A DNA stretch of 64,000 nucleotides, taken from Riptortus pedestris (taxonomy: Eukaryota > Arthropoda > Insecta > Hemiptera > Alydidae). A model generated the notes under the pieces. The model searched no databases. It had not been told where the DNA came from and saw only the letters and a program-made list of their open reading frames with translations. Position numbers and translations under genes: made by a program. Every line of letters begins with the position of its first letter. Within the stretch, counting starts at the first letter, position 1. The stretch is taken from positions 9,714,001 through 9,778,000 of the forward strand of contig CM032228.1 in NCBI GenBank assembly GCA_019009955.1. Direction: 5' to 3'. Below, piece after piece: positions 1 to 10,337 of this stretch.

Positions 1-295
1 GCCTGTTGACTTTCCTCCCGAGTTCACCCATATTGTGTTATCCATTAGCAAAGAAGCTATCAGGTTCTTGACATCCTTCGACACACCCTTGGATTCCAAT
101 GTGCGCAGTACATAAGAGTGACCCACATTGTCAAATGCTCCAATCACATCCAGGAAAGCGACCACAGCAGACTTCCTTTTCAACCTTGCGTCTTTGAGGA
201 TCGCATTAATTATACGGGCATTCATATGACAACCAGGCATCCCTTTAACAATGCCCCTTTGGCACTTATGGAAGCCTACTTGTTGCCTCAGTTCT
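1..295 (-). pseudogene. Non-LTR retrotransposon RT fragment (R2-like clade)
   Basis: The minus strand is open from about 295 to the window edge and encodes part of a non-LTR reverse transcriptase. Visible landmarks are the 'AFLDVIGAFDNVGH' block, which carries the first catalytic Asp of the palm, followed by helix-rich sequence ending in 'NTIWVNSGGKSTG'. The wording is closest to R2/CRE-type RTs rather than the Jockey RT at 47.3 kb. The left part runs off the window. The right end abuts Gypsy pol sequence near 290, so this is a fused fragment, not an autonomous element. Clade assignment is from memory of motif wording and is moderate. Confidence 0.6.
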
Positions 296-1455
296 GCGTC
301 CAAGACCTTCTCGATCGATTATGCGTCTCAGAATAGGGAACACTGAAACACACATATCTTGTTCTGGGTATTCTCTAAGAAATTCATCTAATACTTCCTG
401 GGGGCCAACGTCCTCAACAGCATTAACTGTATGAATTTTTATTCTACTTAGCGTGTCAGCAACATTATTAGTTTTCCCTTGTACATATCTAATATTAAAA
501 TCAAATTTATCTAATTCTAATTTCCATCTTATTAATTTGGATTTAGGTTCTTTAATACTGTGTAGCCATTGTAATGGTTTATGGTCCGTCTGAATGCTAA
601 ATTTTCTTCCATAAAGATAAGGCCTAAAGTGTTTACAAGACCAAACTATAGTGAGCAATTCTTTTTCAATTGTTGACAAATTTTCTTCTGCTTTATTAAG
701 AGTTCTGGAAGTGTAAGCTATTGGGAGGTCTTTTCCATTGAAATTTTGGGATAAAACAGAGCCAATTGCATAATTAGAGGCATCTGTTGTCAGAATGAAA
801 GATTTGGCAGGATGAAAAATCTGGGAGCTGAAGAATAGGATTATTTTGCAATAATAGTTTTAGTTTTTCAAAAGCCCCTTTTTATTCGGGATCATTTATA
901 TTTATTTTTGCATCCTTTTTTAGTGCTGCTGTTAAAGGTTTAGCAATTTTTGCATAGGCCTTTATCAATTTTCGATAATAACCTGTAAGTCCCAAAAATC
1001 TTTTAATTTCTTTAACGGTTTTTTGGAATGTTTGACTGCTTCTAATTTTAAAGAGTTAGGTTGTATTCCCTTATATGAAATAATATGTCCTAAATATAAT
1101 AATTCCTTTTTGAAAAATTCTGTTTTATCAATTTGGATCTTTAAATTGTGCTCTTTTAATTTTTTGAAAACTGATTTTAAATGTTCCTCAAGATTGCCTG
1201 AAAATACTATTATATCATCCATATAAACAAGAACATTACAAATTCTAGAAAATATTAAATTCATTGCTCTTTGAAATGTGGGTGGACTATTTTTGAGTCC
1301 CATGGGGAAGCGAAGATATTCAAAATGTCCATTTTCCGTGGAAAAAGCAGTTTTTTCAATCAACTCGGGATCCATCTCGACTTGATAAAATTCAGAGGCT
1401 AGATCTATGATAGAAAAGTAAGTGGCTCTACCTATTTTTCCGAATAAATCCTTTT
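296..1455 (-). pseudogene. pol: Gypsy copy G, pol 3' part (RT palm to RNase H)
   Basis: Decayed Ty3/Gypsy pol. Reading right to left, an RT palm segment at 1455-965 carries the 'VLVYMDDIIVF' active site and the '[15 protein letters not shown]' connection. An RNase H segment at about 680-300 carries '[10 protein letters not shown]' and '[14 protein letters not shown]'. The frame is broken between 680 and 965. Integrase is missing because the sequence joins the non-LTR fragment near 290. The N-terminal half of the same pol family lies at 10525-11480, on the other side of copy E. RT sequence stops abruptly near 1455, where the LTR block of copy E begins. Confidence 0.85.
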
Positions 1456-1461
1456 TTCCAA

Positions 1462-1648
1462 ATCAAATCTCACAATGCGTTTAGAACTTTAAAAAAATAC
1501 TTTATTCGTAAATACAAAGACTATGTAGATGTGTATCGTACGGAGGTTGGATAACAATTGCTCGGGAGGAGGAAAAGAGGGGGTTTATATACAGTAATTC
1601 TTGTAAGATGCTGGCTGTGCTGCTATTCCTGGAGTCCTAGGATCTAAG
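1462..1648 (-). repeat. Gypsy copy E, 3' LTR
   Basis: A 187-bp sequence matching 10338-10524 with roughly twenty differences by eye. On the minus strand it carries a TATA-like 'TATATAAA' and an AATAAA signal shortly before its 3' end, as expected for an LTR. It abuts copy G RT sequence on the left and the env-like end of copy E on the right. The divergence between the two LTRs says the insertion is old. Confidence 0.75.
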
Positions 1649-1649
1649 T

Positions 1650-2200
1650 CCTCCCTTCTGAAAATCCGAAGTCCCCTGAGGATGAAGAGGTCGGGCGAAG
1701 ATGTGGTATGGATCCAAACTTATTTCTGCTTGAAGTGGAGATGATACTGGAGAAGGTGCTGACAGCCGTTGTGTAACATTTGTTTTACATTGACAGTTAG
1801 TGATAATGGAATATATATTAAAGAATATTAAGTATACTAAACTAATGTAGATTACATAATCTATAAAACTGAAATTTATGTGATTAAAAGATAATTCTTG
1901 ATATTCTATTTCAGTAAGATTCATTGACTCTAGATTTTGAAAACTTACATTTAGATCTTTAATGCCTAAGTATGGGTTCAGAATTGACAGAACGTTTATA
2001 TCTAGATGAACAATTTTAGGAGGTAAATATTGAGCTTAGGAGCAGAAACGTAATTTTCTTATTTACATGAATAACACTATAATTATAACTAACATATATA
2101 TTTGCTATGTCAAAATATTTAATAAAACTATATGAATTTATAGTTATACTTGTGCAATTATGTGTATGAGCTAAAAATAAATTGTATATACATTTGTCTA
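1650..2200 (-). pseudogene. env: Gypsy copy E, env-like 3' remnant
   Basis: Between integrase and the 3' LTR, where an errantivirus has env, the minus strand encodes a short ORF (1924-1637). It has a hydrophobic stretch, 'FIDYVIYISLVYLIFFNIY', followed by a Cys-containing tail. This fits the membrane anchor and cytoplasmic tail of an envelope protein. The remaining 300 bases upstream are AT-rich with only broken frames. Assignment rests on position and the membrane segment, not on recognisable ectodomain motifs. Confidence 0.45.
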
Positions 2201-2209
2201 GAATAGGTT

Positions 2210-3440
2210 TTACATTTGATTTTTAGCCCGTGTGTTAGCCTTAGTGTACAGTGGACTGTCTTCGGTATCTGGAATGTCTTCTCTATTTTCGTTTAGTTTT
2301 TCTGTGCGTTTTTCTTTTTCTCGAGTAATATTTTCTTGTGCTATTTTTTGCATAATTTTGAGTCCGTCATGATATTGTTCTACAAGTTTTTCGGTGATTT
2401 TATTGTCCATCTCAAGGTTGCCAGTGATTCCAAAAGTTGTTTCATTGGGTGTCAGTTTTACCGCCTGATTTAAAGTGTTGTTGAATGTTAGTGTTGCTAA
2501 TCATACCTGTCGTTTTAGTGTGATTTGTGGGTTTTCTTCTTTGATAGCTCGAAGGATTTCAATCATGGTAGAGTGAGTAAGGTTCGCTAAAGCCAACGAA
2601 TTGGGATGCATGGGAGGAGTCAAGTGGGCTTCGATATTTTGACTCTGTAAGAAGTTAAGAATTAAATTGTTGTCATATTCCTTCCCGTTGTCCATTCATT
2701 ACTGGTCATGGATAATGTTCTAAATACTCTTCCAGCGTGTGTAATACATTTATGGCGTTACACTGGATTACTAGTCTGGTAAATAGTCGTTTTGAAAATG
2801 TGTCATGTATTGTAATGATGTATTTAGACTGGTAATGTAAAGTGCCCATCATTTACTCGTCAAAAAGCCTGTCCGGAATGTATGTAATACAGAATTTAGT
2901 TTTTACCGGATTCCTATCATATTTCTTTTTTCTGCAGGTGGAACACTTTTTACATAGTCCATTATTTTGTCTTTCATTCGAGGGAAGTAGTAATTTCTTT
3001 TTAATTTATTGTAAGTTTCCAATCCACCGCGATGATATTTTTTGCCTATATGATAATCTAATATTAATTGCGTCTGTTCCGTGTCAGTGAGTATGTCTAT
3101 ACATTTTTTCTTGTATTGTTTAATTTTTACAGATGGGTATTTGTCCTGAATAATGTCCGAAATTTTCTGAAATATGCCTTCGAATTCAGGGCGTACCGTC
3201 TCAACAGTAGGCTCACAATACAGTCCGTAAATTGTGTTTGGTTTGAGGATTTCCTGGAGAATGTCCTCTAAGTCCGAGCGACAAGTGTAGACGGTTCATT
3301 AAGTATGTCTTCTATGTCAGGTTCTATTGCCATACAAGTGTTCTCCTTTTTCCGAGAAAGGGCGTCAGCAACTACGTTACTTCTACCTTCAATGTGTTTT
3401 ATGTCAAACTCGAAGTCAGATAGTTGAAAAATCCACTTCA
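2210..3440 (-). pseudogene. pol: Gypsy copy E, pol 3' part (RNase H end, integrase)
   Basis: Decayed pol in several frames. Near 3440-3360 the minus strand encodes the RNase H tail ('SDFEFDIKHIEGRSNVVADAL'-like). Sequence to about 2700 is integrase zinc-finger and core. The ORF 2695-2501 retains the integrase 'DNGKEYDN' block and the ending typical of the third catalytic position. ORF 2410-2210 is the lysine/glutamate-rich integrase C-terminal region. Many stops and frameshifts are present. The right end stops at a TTAA at 3441, where pB1 begins. Confidence 0.75.
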
Positions 3441-3444
3441 TTAA

Positions 3445-5754
3445 CATTTAGAACGGAACATCCGTCTGACAGACTGCACTGAAATCTCAGTAATTATTGT
3501 TAATTTTACAGGTTTTTATATGTTCACCTTATTGAATAATATAAATTATCGTCAAACACTACTTGTAGTAAGTGTGTAATAATACAAATCACATACACAC
3601 TCACTCAGACACGTATGTATACATATAATTTGATTATTTCTTCCATTTTTTATTGTAAAAGAGCATTTTTTTTTTTTTTTTATTCATTTCAGGAAAAGTG
3701 CCAAGTATTAAAAATCAAACAAAAAATACAGTTTATTACATAATAAAATGTAAAATACAAAATAGTATAGTCATATATAAACAAAGAGGAAAATATGTTT
3801 CAAAAATAATACATTCATCAATAGGAACCCACCAAATTCCAAATTTTAAGAAAAACTATACATTGTATGAAAACCCCATGTCAAATCAGCGATATAGCCA
3901 AGTATAGAAATGTTTTCTTCCACATTAGTAAATAGAGAAAAAATTTCTATATGGCTACATCACTCCAACAAAGAGTTTACATAAGTATTGCACAGTTTTT
4001 TTGAACATTCAAGGCAATTAGGGGTCCCTCAATTGACACATTCATATGCTGTCATTCTGTTCTGCTGATAAGGACAGTATCTGCAAGTTCTTTTTGTCCA
4101 ATTTATCAGTTTTCGTTGTCGCGGAAGGTTCTTCTGTTCTCGATGTTGATGGTCCCCGTAACTTTGAAGACTGAGTTGCAGGTTCGTCCCCAAGAGACTT
4201 CATTATCGAGGCCTTCAAGTCCGATGGCAGATTTGGAGAGTAAGGCGAGCTTTCAATGACTCCTGAATAAGTTGCATTCCAAGCTTTTTCAAGAAGTCGA
4301 ATCGTGAATTTTTTTTATTTTTGTAGTGTCCGTCTAAGACATAGGCATTTGAACAGGCCACAGCTATAAGGTGGTAAAAATTGCCAATGGCCATCGGCGT
4401 GTTCTTCGGTTGGCACAATAGTTATTTACTTTCATGTCCAAAAGGTCCACTCCTGCTTTAGTAGTATTATAAAAAGAAATGACTTCGGGTTTTCTGTTGG
4501 ACATATCCGTGTGCTCCGAATCGATGAAAGCAGGATCACGGCCTTCTTCTTTTTTGGAACATAGGACACAAGGGTGAACTCCGGGGTGAAACCATAAATC
4601 ACTGAGCCAACGTCTCGTCTATTACTCGGCAAAAACTCTGGGGGTATCTGCGGTTTGTTGGCCTTCAGGGTGCCATTGATGGTCAAGCCGTTCTTCCACT
4701 ACCATTCAGCTGCCTCAATAGAGGTAAACCAATTATCGCACGTTATGTTTCTATGCGTGTTTCTGATTGATTGTGTTAGCCGGATAATGGCTTGTTTAGG
4801 GTTTTGATATTTTTTCTCCATTTCCGTGAGCTGCCCTTATCGGTGTAGATGTATGCGTCCGTGAGCTAGCTGTTGCGTGCATCAGTTAAGCAAATCAGCT
4901 TTATTCCATACTTCGCAGGTTTCTTTTTGGCATGTACATTAGAAACTTGGTTCTACCTCTAAAGGGGACTAAGGTTTCGCCTATACATGCGTAAGCTCCA
5001 ATGGAATAGTTTTGCTGGAAATTTTTTACTATGGTGTAAAAGATGCCGCTTATGGCTGCTGCTGGGTCATGCGCTTCACGATCCTTCCTCGTTTCTGCAT
5101 CGTCAAAGCGAAGAGCTTGCAATAAAACTAGGCACCTTTTCTCCGACATCACACTTTGAAAAATTGGCCGCCCTGTCACTCCAGTAGAAATTAGAGATTT
5201 GATGTTTTCACGCGACGATTTGAAAATAGAGCAGAAGCCGAGTATTCCAAGTAAAGCATCAATTACAGATGGGTTGCAATTTTTGTAGGATGGGTCATTT
5301 TGCCTTTGAATTTTTGAGTTTTTGATTGGTTCTTAGAACAATTTTGTCTATGATTGAATTCGTGAAAAAAAGCCTCCACAAATCTAACAGAGTGGGGTTC
5401 TCCCCAATCTGCTATTGGCTTCGAAATTCTTATACTTATTATGTTTTGTCTCGTTCGTGAGTTTGAAGGGCGAACTGGGGAGGAGTTCCAGGTGAAAAAA
5501 TTTCTTTTACCGTAGTACTCGCGAGTACCGGTAGAAGAATCAGATAACAGAACCGCGGTTGTGTTATCTGATTCTTTTATCTGTGGCTCCTCAGGATCAT
5601 CTTCTTCTGCAATAGGATTCCCTAATGCAACCTCCTCGAGCTCCTCAACATCACCCTCTGAAACCTCGGATTGAGTCTCGTGGTCCGGCAAGCGCGCTGA
5701 AGGTGCATGCTTAGCCATGGACATATATGTGTAGAGACATAGCCCGCCCCACAC
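3445..5754 (-). mobile_element. pB1: decayed piggyBac element, right end missing
   Basis: TTAA at 3441-3444 lies inside the RNase H coding sequence of Gypsy copy E and is followed by the element end, starting CATTTAGAACGG. A short palindrome, GTCTGACAGAC, sits at 3464-3474, 19 bases inside. The transposase remnant fills 4215-5720 on the minus strand. I could not find the matching right end: after about 5754 the sequence becomes densovirus-like DNA. The block from about 3490 to 4200 holds no recognisable gene, only AT-rich sequence with a T tract near 3665. Confidence 0.65.
4215..5720 (-). pseudogene. pB1 piggyBac-type transposase, broken
   Basis: At least four minus-strand segments in different frames spell out a piggyBac-like DDD transposase. 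The acidic N-terminus starts at MAKHAPSA (near 5717). The 'RFDDAETRKDREAHDP' block and the 'FRGRTKF' block flank the first catalytic position, where the usual 'DE' reads 'GE' (ORF 5179-4901). The 'GTLKANKPQIPPEF' block lies at 4686-4432 and a C-terminal piece at 4418-4215. Frameshifts and a lost catalytic residue make it inactive. Confidence 0.75.
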
Positions 5755-5782
5755 AGACCGGTTTACGGGCTGCGCCCGGTCT
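5755..5782. repeat. GC-rich terminal-type hairpin
   Basis: AGACCGG (5755-5761) pairs with CCGGTCT (5776-5782). An inner GGGC/GCCC pair in the loop gives a branched, T-like fold. It lies just outside the capsid gene, where a densovirus genome end would be, so I read it as a possible remnant of the viral terminal repeat. No second copy is visible at the other side of the segment. Confidence 0.4.
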
Positions 5783-5784
5783 TT

Positions 5785-5941
5785 TTCTTATTTGTCGTTG
5801 TTGTTGGTGGAGGGTTTTTAAGAATCTTCCCTTTCCAATGTTAAACCTAGGAGGGGGGATGGCGCGTGTTAGAAAGCGTCAATAACCTTTTGAGGTCAGT
5901 TGCATTCCACCACTTGCTCAGTTCGTTTCTTTCATTTATTT
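5785..5941 (+). promoter_or_regulatory. Putative upstream region of the densovirus capsid gene
   Basis: A 150-bp leader between the hairpin and the capsid start. It contains a weak TATA-like TTTTTAAG at about 5814-5821 and a CAGT initiator-type motif at 5897-5900. Densovirus promoters commonly combine a TATA box with a CAGT initiator, so the region is compatible with a capsid promoter. The spacing (about 80 bases) is longer than usual, so I hold this weakly. Confidence 0.3.
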
Positions 5942-7858
5942 ATGCCGTTTCATTTACCGGGACACAAGTATATTGGGCCTGGTACTAATAATTTTGAAGA
6001 GGAACCTATAGACGAGGACGATCGTATAGCGCAAATACATGATCTCGATTACCTAGCAGCATTAACACCAGAGGATATACGTTCATCTGATAGTCGTGCC
6101 ATTAGCGGATTTTCATCTGACTTCTTTTCAACTGGTAATTGGCATTCTGGTATTGGTGCACTTGGTCTCAGTGGTAAATATGCACTAGAGACTATCACTG
6201 GGCGGCCTTTGTACCCTAGTATGTCTGGCAATACCTCACGTAAAGATTACGGTAGAGCTGTATACGGTGCACGTCAACGTTTTTTAGCTAATTACGCTAG
6301 AGCTAATAATATCTCTTACGCTGAGGCTCAACGTAACCAGAGAACTATCTTAAATTCGTCAGAGGATTGGAACAGAGAAGTAACACTCCTTGACCAACAG
6401 TTTCAACGAGGCAGAGGATTTGAGACAGCCAGCGATCGTTTGAACAGACGACGAGGAATAGGACAACCCTTAGCTTCGTTTACTCAGAAAGCAGGACCAT
6501 CAAACGAAACAACAGAAGATCCTTACGACAACATGGAATATTTTCAACAATTAACATCTGGTAAGGACACGGCTATGGATGTGACAGATAGTACAGAGAA
6601 AAGGTCCATTGTAGGTGGTGGAGGTCAAACAATAGGTGGCGGTCCCTCCGTTATGGGACAAGCAGCTGAATTACAAATATTACATAATCCAACTATATCT
6701 ACGAATTCATGGACTATAAAACCTGGACACTTATTTCAAACGTGGGGTTACCAATTTCATATGTTTGAAAATACAACTTCAAAACATAAGTCATTTTTAT
6801 TGCATTATCCGTTAGCATTAGTTCCGGTCGATTTCCTTCCTTTTTATATGTCTCCACAAGAGTTCGATAATCTTCCTTGTGGAACATTCATCGAAGAGGT
6901 TTGTGTAAAGGTTACGCCTAAAGGTATTCGTTGTAGTTTTGATACTGCCACTACTCTGTCAGGTCATGCTAATAATCAACAAACATTATTCGGTATTAGT
7001 GCTATTGGACTAAACCATAAATATTTACTCCGACATCGGAAAACAGCTGCAAACGCAACTAATCCAATGAATCCTACATATACAACTATAGAACAATCGG
7101 ATATGTCTAGAATAGTAACACGTTTGTGGGATTCTAAAACCGGTGAATCCGAATTTAAAACAGAGTTTCCAACAAGTCTGTGGACTATCCGTTCTCTTCC
7201 TTTTTATGCTGGAATTATGATGCCACATAATTCCGATAATGATTCTTTTAAATGTGATACAGGACACGTAGATTTAACATCACATACTAATGTCTTTAAT
7301 GTTCTTGATCATAAAGATATGCCTTGCTTAAATTATAAATATAAACCTAACTTTGCTCCTTTGAAGGTAAAACATAATTTGTCTGGAACAGACTCCATCG
7401 TAACTAAAGACCATAAATGGCATGGGAATATCTTTTCCATTTATGATATAAATGTAGACATCGATGGTGGTAGAGTAGGCACTACTCACGAGATTAAGGA
7501 CGGTAAGGTCGATTGGCATATGGACTGGGAACACGATAGTGAATATATGGTTCCAGTAGAACAGGGAATGTATAAAACAACACCACAACGACCTTTTCAT
7601 ACAATGTCTCAGCCTCAAGTTCAAATTGGTGTTCTGCCTGTTCAGTCTAATGCTCCTAGTGATGTGGATGCTAGATTTGTAAATGCATCAGCAGTGTTTT
7701 ATATAGAAACTGAAATTAAACTTACCTCTAATATTAATAGTCTTTTCAATAGAGCTGATGTTCATGGACATATACATTCAGTATATGATAGAGACTATAG
7801 TGTCTCAGGGTTGTATAATGTTGAACATATTCATGGATTGGTATCTTGTACAAAATAA
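5942..7858 (+). CDS. VP: Densovirus capsid protein VP with phospholipase A2 domain
   Basis: An uninterrupted 638-residue ORF from the ATG at 5942. The open frame extends 42 bases upstream but without an ATG. The N-terminus begins MPFHLPGHKYIGPG, which has the YxGPG calcium-binding loop. HDLDY follows at about residue 35, carrying the catalytic His-Asp of the parvovirus VP1 PLA2. A glycine-rich stretch ('GGGGQTIGGG') near residue 235 precedes the jelly-roll capsid body, as in other densovirus VPs. In a live virus this protein forms the shell and its PLA2 helps the particle leave the endosome. An AATAAA at 7857-7862 overlaps the stop codon. It is the only sizeable plus-strand gene in the window and, unlike its neighbours, has no stop or frameshift. 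Confidence 0.9.
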   Translation: MPFHLPGHKYIGPGTNNFEEEPIDEDDRIAQIHDLDYLAALTPEDIRSSDSRAISGFSSDFFSTGNWHSGIGALGLSGKYALETITGRPLYPSMSGNTSRKDYGRAVYGARQRFLANYARANNISYAEAQRNQRTILNSSEDWNREVTLLDQQFQRGRGFETASDRLNRRRGIGQPLASFTQKAGPSNETTEDPYDNMEYFQQLTSGKDTAMDVTDSTEKRSIVGGGGQTIGGGPSVMGQAAELQILHNPTISTNSWTIKPGHLFQTWGYQFHMFENTTSKHKSFLLHYPLALVPVDFLPFYMSPQEFDNLPCGTFIEEVCVKVTPKGIRCSFDTATTLSGHANNQQTLFGISAIGLNHKYLLRHRKTAANATNPMNPTYTTIEQSDMSRIVTRLWDSKTGESEFKTEFPTSLWTIRSLPFYAGIMMPHNSDNDSFKCDTGHVDLTSHTNVFNVLDHKDMPCLNYKYKPNFAPLKVKHNLSGTDSIVTKDHKWHGNIFSIYDINVDIDGGRVGTTHEIKDGKVDWHMDWEHDSEYMVPVEQGMYKTTPQRPFHTMSQPQVQIGVLPVQSNAPSDVDARFVNASAVFYIETEIKLTSNINSLFNRADVHGHIHSVYDRDYSVSGLYNVEHIHGLVSCTK

Positions 7859-7892
7859 TAAATGGTTTTTAAATATATATGTGTTTATTTAT

Positions 7893-8182
7893 TTATATTT
7901 CCATAACATTATATTTTTTTAATAAATGAACAAAAGCAACAGGTAGAATTTTTTTAGTATAATCATTAAAGTCGTATTGAATAAACGCATTGGACGTCAT
8001 TCGAACAGCAAACTCCTCATTCTGAGGGAAAACACGTCTGTTAGTTGCTATCAATACAGGCGTTTTAAGAATAGGCCTGTGTGTCTTATATTTAGCGTTC
8101 GCAGACATGTTTGCACCTGAAAAGAGGAGTTTAAACGTTTCGAATGATGCTGGTTCCACAGATGGTTGTAGCTCATTGAGCA
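7893..8182 (-). pseudogene. NS1: Densovirus NS1 C-terminal fragment (SF3 helicase end)
   Basis: The last ~97 residues of NS1, truncated at its 5' side by the join to Gypsy pol. It contains a Walker-B-like acidic stretch ('TLLNEL') and the sensor-type 'TPVLIATNRRVFP' motif of superfamily 3 helicases. The 'ANMSANAKYKTHRPILKTPV' stretch aligns well with the NS1 copy at 23273-23575. The stop is at 7893-7895, immediately followed on the minus strand by AATAAA signals. VP and NS1 therefore end 34 bases apart with convergent polyadenylation signals, as in an intact ambidensovirus genome. Confidence 0.85.
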
Positions 8183-8766
8183 GGGTATCTATAGTTCCGC
8201 ACATAACTAGGTTTGTTTGTTGTTGTCTCAATTTTATGTTTTAATAAATTAGTGGGAGGTAATGGGTCATCTTCTCGTTTTATTATTTTTTGATGCTTAG
8301 ATATCAAATTTATTAATTTTTCTTGTCGCGTTTCATTTAAATGGGAGCATCTGATTAATTTTTCTATTTCTTCATTATTTATATAATTTAAATTAATGGT
8401 ATTTTTATTAAGAATTTTATTATTTTTGATAATTACGTCATTATTAAATAGACTTATTTTATTTTTTTCACAATCCAATATACTGTTAGTTTCTCGCATT
8501 GTGTGGTAACCTAATAAAAAATCATACTTATTACTAAAAGAAAATACAAGGAATTTTATATATAAATCTGTAGTTAAACCCAGGAAAGGTGCAAGGTTTA
8601 TTAGCGCACTTTGGCTACCCTTTTCACTACTCACTGGAGTTTTAACCACAAATTCTTTTGATTGGATTTGAGTGCCATCATGTAAAGCACTGGGAGTTAT
8701 ATAATTTTGTGAAGAACTGGTATCAATCAGCCAAGTTTTTCCTTTAATGTCTTGAAATGAAGGCAA
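8173..8766 (-). pseudogene. pol: Gypsy copy E, protease and start of RT
   Basis: An open minus-strand frame. It begins near an aspartic protease 'WLIDTSSSQNYI' (the usual DTGSS has Ser for Gly) and runs through the 'FLLGYHTM' flap-side block and an Asn/Lys-rich linker to 'NLLKHKI'. It ends at the first conserved residues before the RT ('YVRNYRYP'), where densovirus sequence takes over near 8182. Order and spacing match protease-RT in copies A and B. The rest of the RT is absent from this copy. Confidence 0.8.
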
Positions 8767-9930
8767 GGATTCAGTTAGACTTAGCGTATGTTCAGGGGGT
8801 CTTTGTTTTGTCCTAAGTCTAAAAAATGGTCCAGTTTTTAAGTAAGGTAGTAGACTGATGTTGATGAATTGTCATATTTTTCCTTTAGTCATGTCACGTC
8901 TGTATCCATGTGATTCACTTGGTTTAAGCGAACCGTCCTCATAGACACAGTGTTACTACTGTCTAATTTTTAAATGGGGGGTTTATTAAAAAACTCATGC
9001 TGTTTTTCCTGGTCCTACTGTTGATTATAAATAGGGGGTGTCCTCGGTCTGTAGGGTTGTCAGTATTGTGGGTCATTATGTTGGTACGAATGAGGGGGTT
9101 GATATGCCTGAGTGGGTTGATACAGGTGAAATTTTGGTGGTCTTGTCTCTGTGGTTTTGTGTATAGCGACTTGGGTGGAATCTAGGTTCAAATTTGAAAT
9201 TTGGAATGTGATGTTGTTTTCTGTGCGGTGTCCAGTTCCGATTTTGGTAGTGTGTACTTTGTGTCCGTTCGACTTTGTAGGCTGCATCGTTCTGCAGTGC
9301 TTTTCTGACTTGTTCTAAAGTCTCAAGCTTTTTAAATCTAATATAGTCTACTATGTCCGGGTGAAAGTGTTTGTTTGTATATGAAATGATAATTCTCTCA
9401 ACAAACTTTAAATAAATGTCTGGGGAATCTTCATCTAATTTTGCCCTAGCACATATTAGAGCAAACATACCCTTAATCCACTCTAAGAATAATAGTGGAT
9501 GTTCGTGTTTGTATGGGCATGTGGAATATATCTAGTCCATTAACTGGTCACACGACCTTGAATCTTTGTACTGGCTCTCTAAGTGTTTTAATATCTGTTC
9601 AACTGTGTCAAATGTATGTCGTAGGAAACATCTTTGGGCTAAACCCTTTATCCTATACTGAACCATGGAAAATATTCATCCATGGTTGGATTCGTGGTGG
9701 GGATTTTCTTCTTTGCATGTTCTGGCAATCGAGTCTCTTATGACTTGACAAAAATAAATTAGTTTTTCAGGATTCCCATCATACTCGGGAATCATTTTTA
9801 AGTCAAAGTCTGAAATGATGTATGCCATCATATCGTTAGTTTTGGTTAATTTAATGTCTAATAATTGTGATGCAAGTACTCCTAAGTCAATGTCACTGTC
9901 AGTCAAGGGTCTCTTAATATTTAGTCTATC
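8767..9930 (-). pseudogene. gag: Gypsy copy E, gag remnant
   Basis: Gag coding sequence in two or more frames. ORF 9906-9676 has the N-terminal 'MIPEYDGNPEKLIYFCQVI' block, equivalent to 'IPQFDGNQEHLIYFLSTVE' in copies A and B. ORF 9468-9076 covers the capsid-like middle and a Pro/Gln/His-rich C-terminus. As in other errantivirus gags, no zinc knuckle is seen. The frames are broken near 9480-9680 and upstream of the protease. Confidence 0.75.
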
Positions 9931-10324
9931 ACTTAATTTACTAATAAAAATAAATCACATAAAAAATGAAAATATAATTTAAGAAAAATATTTATGAAAA
10001 AAAGTTATTATAATTAAGAATATAATTTATAAAAATTCAAATATTAAGACAATTATTAAAATGTGAAATATATATTCCATTAACAACTTTAATTTTTGTA
10101 AAGCAATGTATCTTTGAGGTGTTTCTTTTAAGTACCTTTTTTAAGCTCTCAGAGCGAAGTGAAGACTCGATGAATTTTCTTGGTTCTGGATGGTGATTTT
10201 GAGTATTGAGACACTCCTGCGATGTCAGTTCCGGCTTCTCCTGGCTGGACCTTGAAGATACAGGTGCCTTCCTGTGTCTTTGGTGGAGGCTTTGAATAGC
10301 TTAAATCGCAGCACCAGTCCCTCA

Positions 10325-10337
10325 GCTTCGGGTGCCA
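10325..10337 (-). other. Primer-binding site of Gypsy copy E
   Basis: Immediately inside the 5' LTR, the minus strand reads TGGCACCCGAAGC, the form expected of a tRNA 3'-end complement starting TGG. It fixes the inner edge of the LTR at 10338 and the transcription direction (minus). The tRNA species was not identified. Sequence 9931-10324 between it and gag is untranslated leader with nothing else recognisable. Confidence 0.6.

Larger units (their letters stand above)
5755..8182. mobile_element. Endogenous densovirus segment 1 (capsid plus NS1 C-terminal end)
   Basis: An integrated piece of an ambisense densovirus: a capsid gene on the plus strand and the end of NS1 on the minus strand, meeting tail to tail at 7858/7893. 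This is the arrangement of ambidensoviruses (Parvoviridae, Densovirinae). A GC-rich hairpin at 5755-5782 could be the remnant of the capsid-side terminal repeat. The right edge falls inside the NS1 helicase near 8182, where Gypsy copy E pol resumes. The left edge abuts pB1. The segment lies in place of the RT core of copy E. Confidence 0.85.

Noticed and set aside
118..336. 72-aa plus-strand ORF at the window start
   Set aside because: It is antisense to the well-supported non-LTR RT frame on the minus strand.
3445..5800. pB1 as a complete element with the densovirus inserted inside it
   Set aside because: I searched 5.7-8.3 kb for the inverted left end (CCGTTCTAAATG next to TTAA) and did not find it, so only the left end is claimed.
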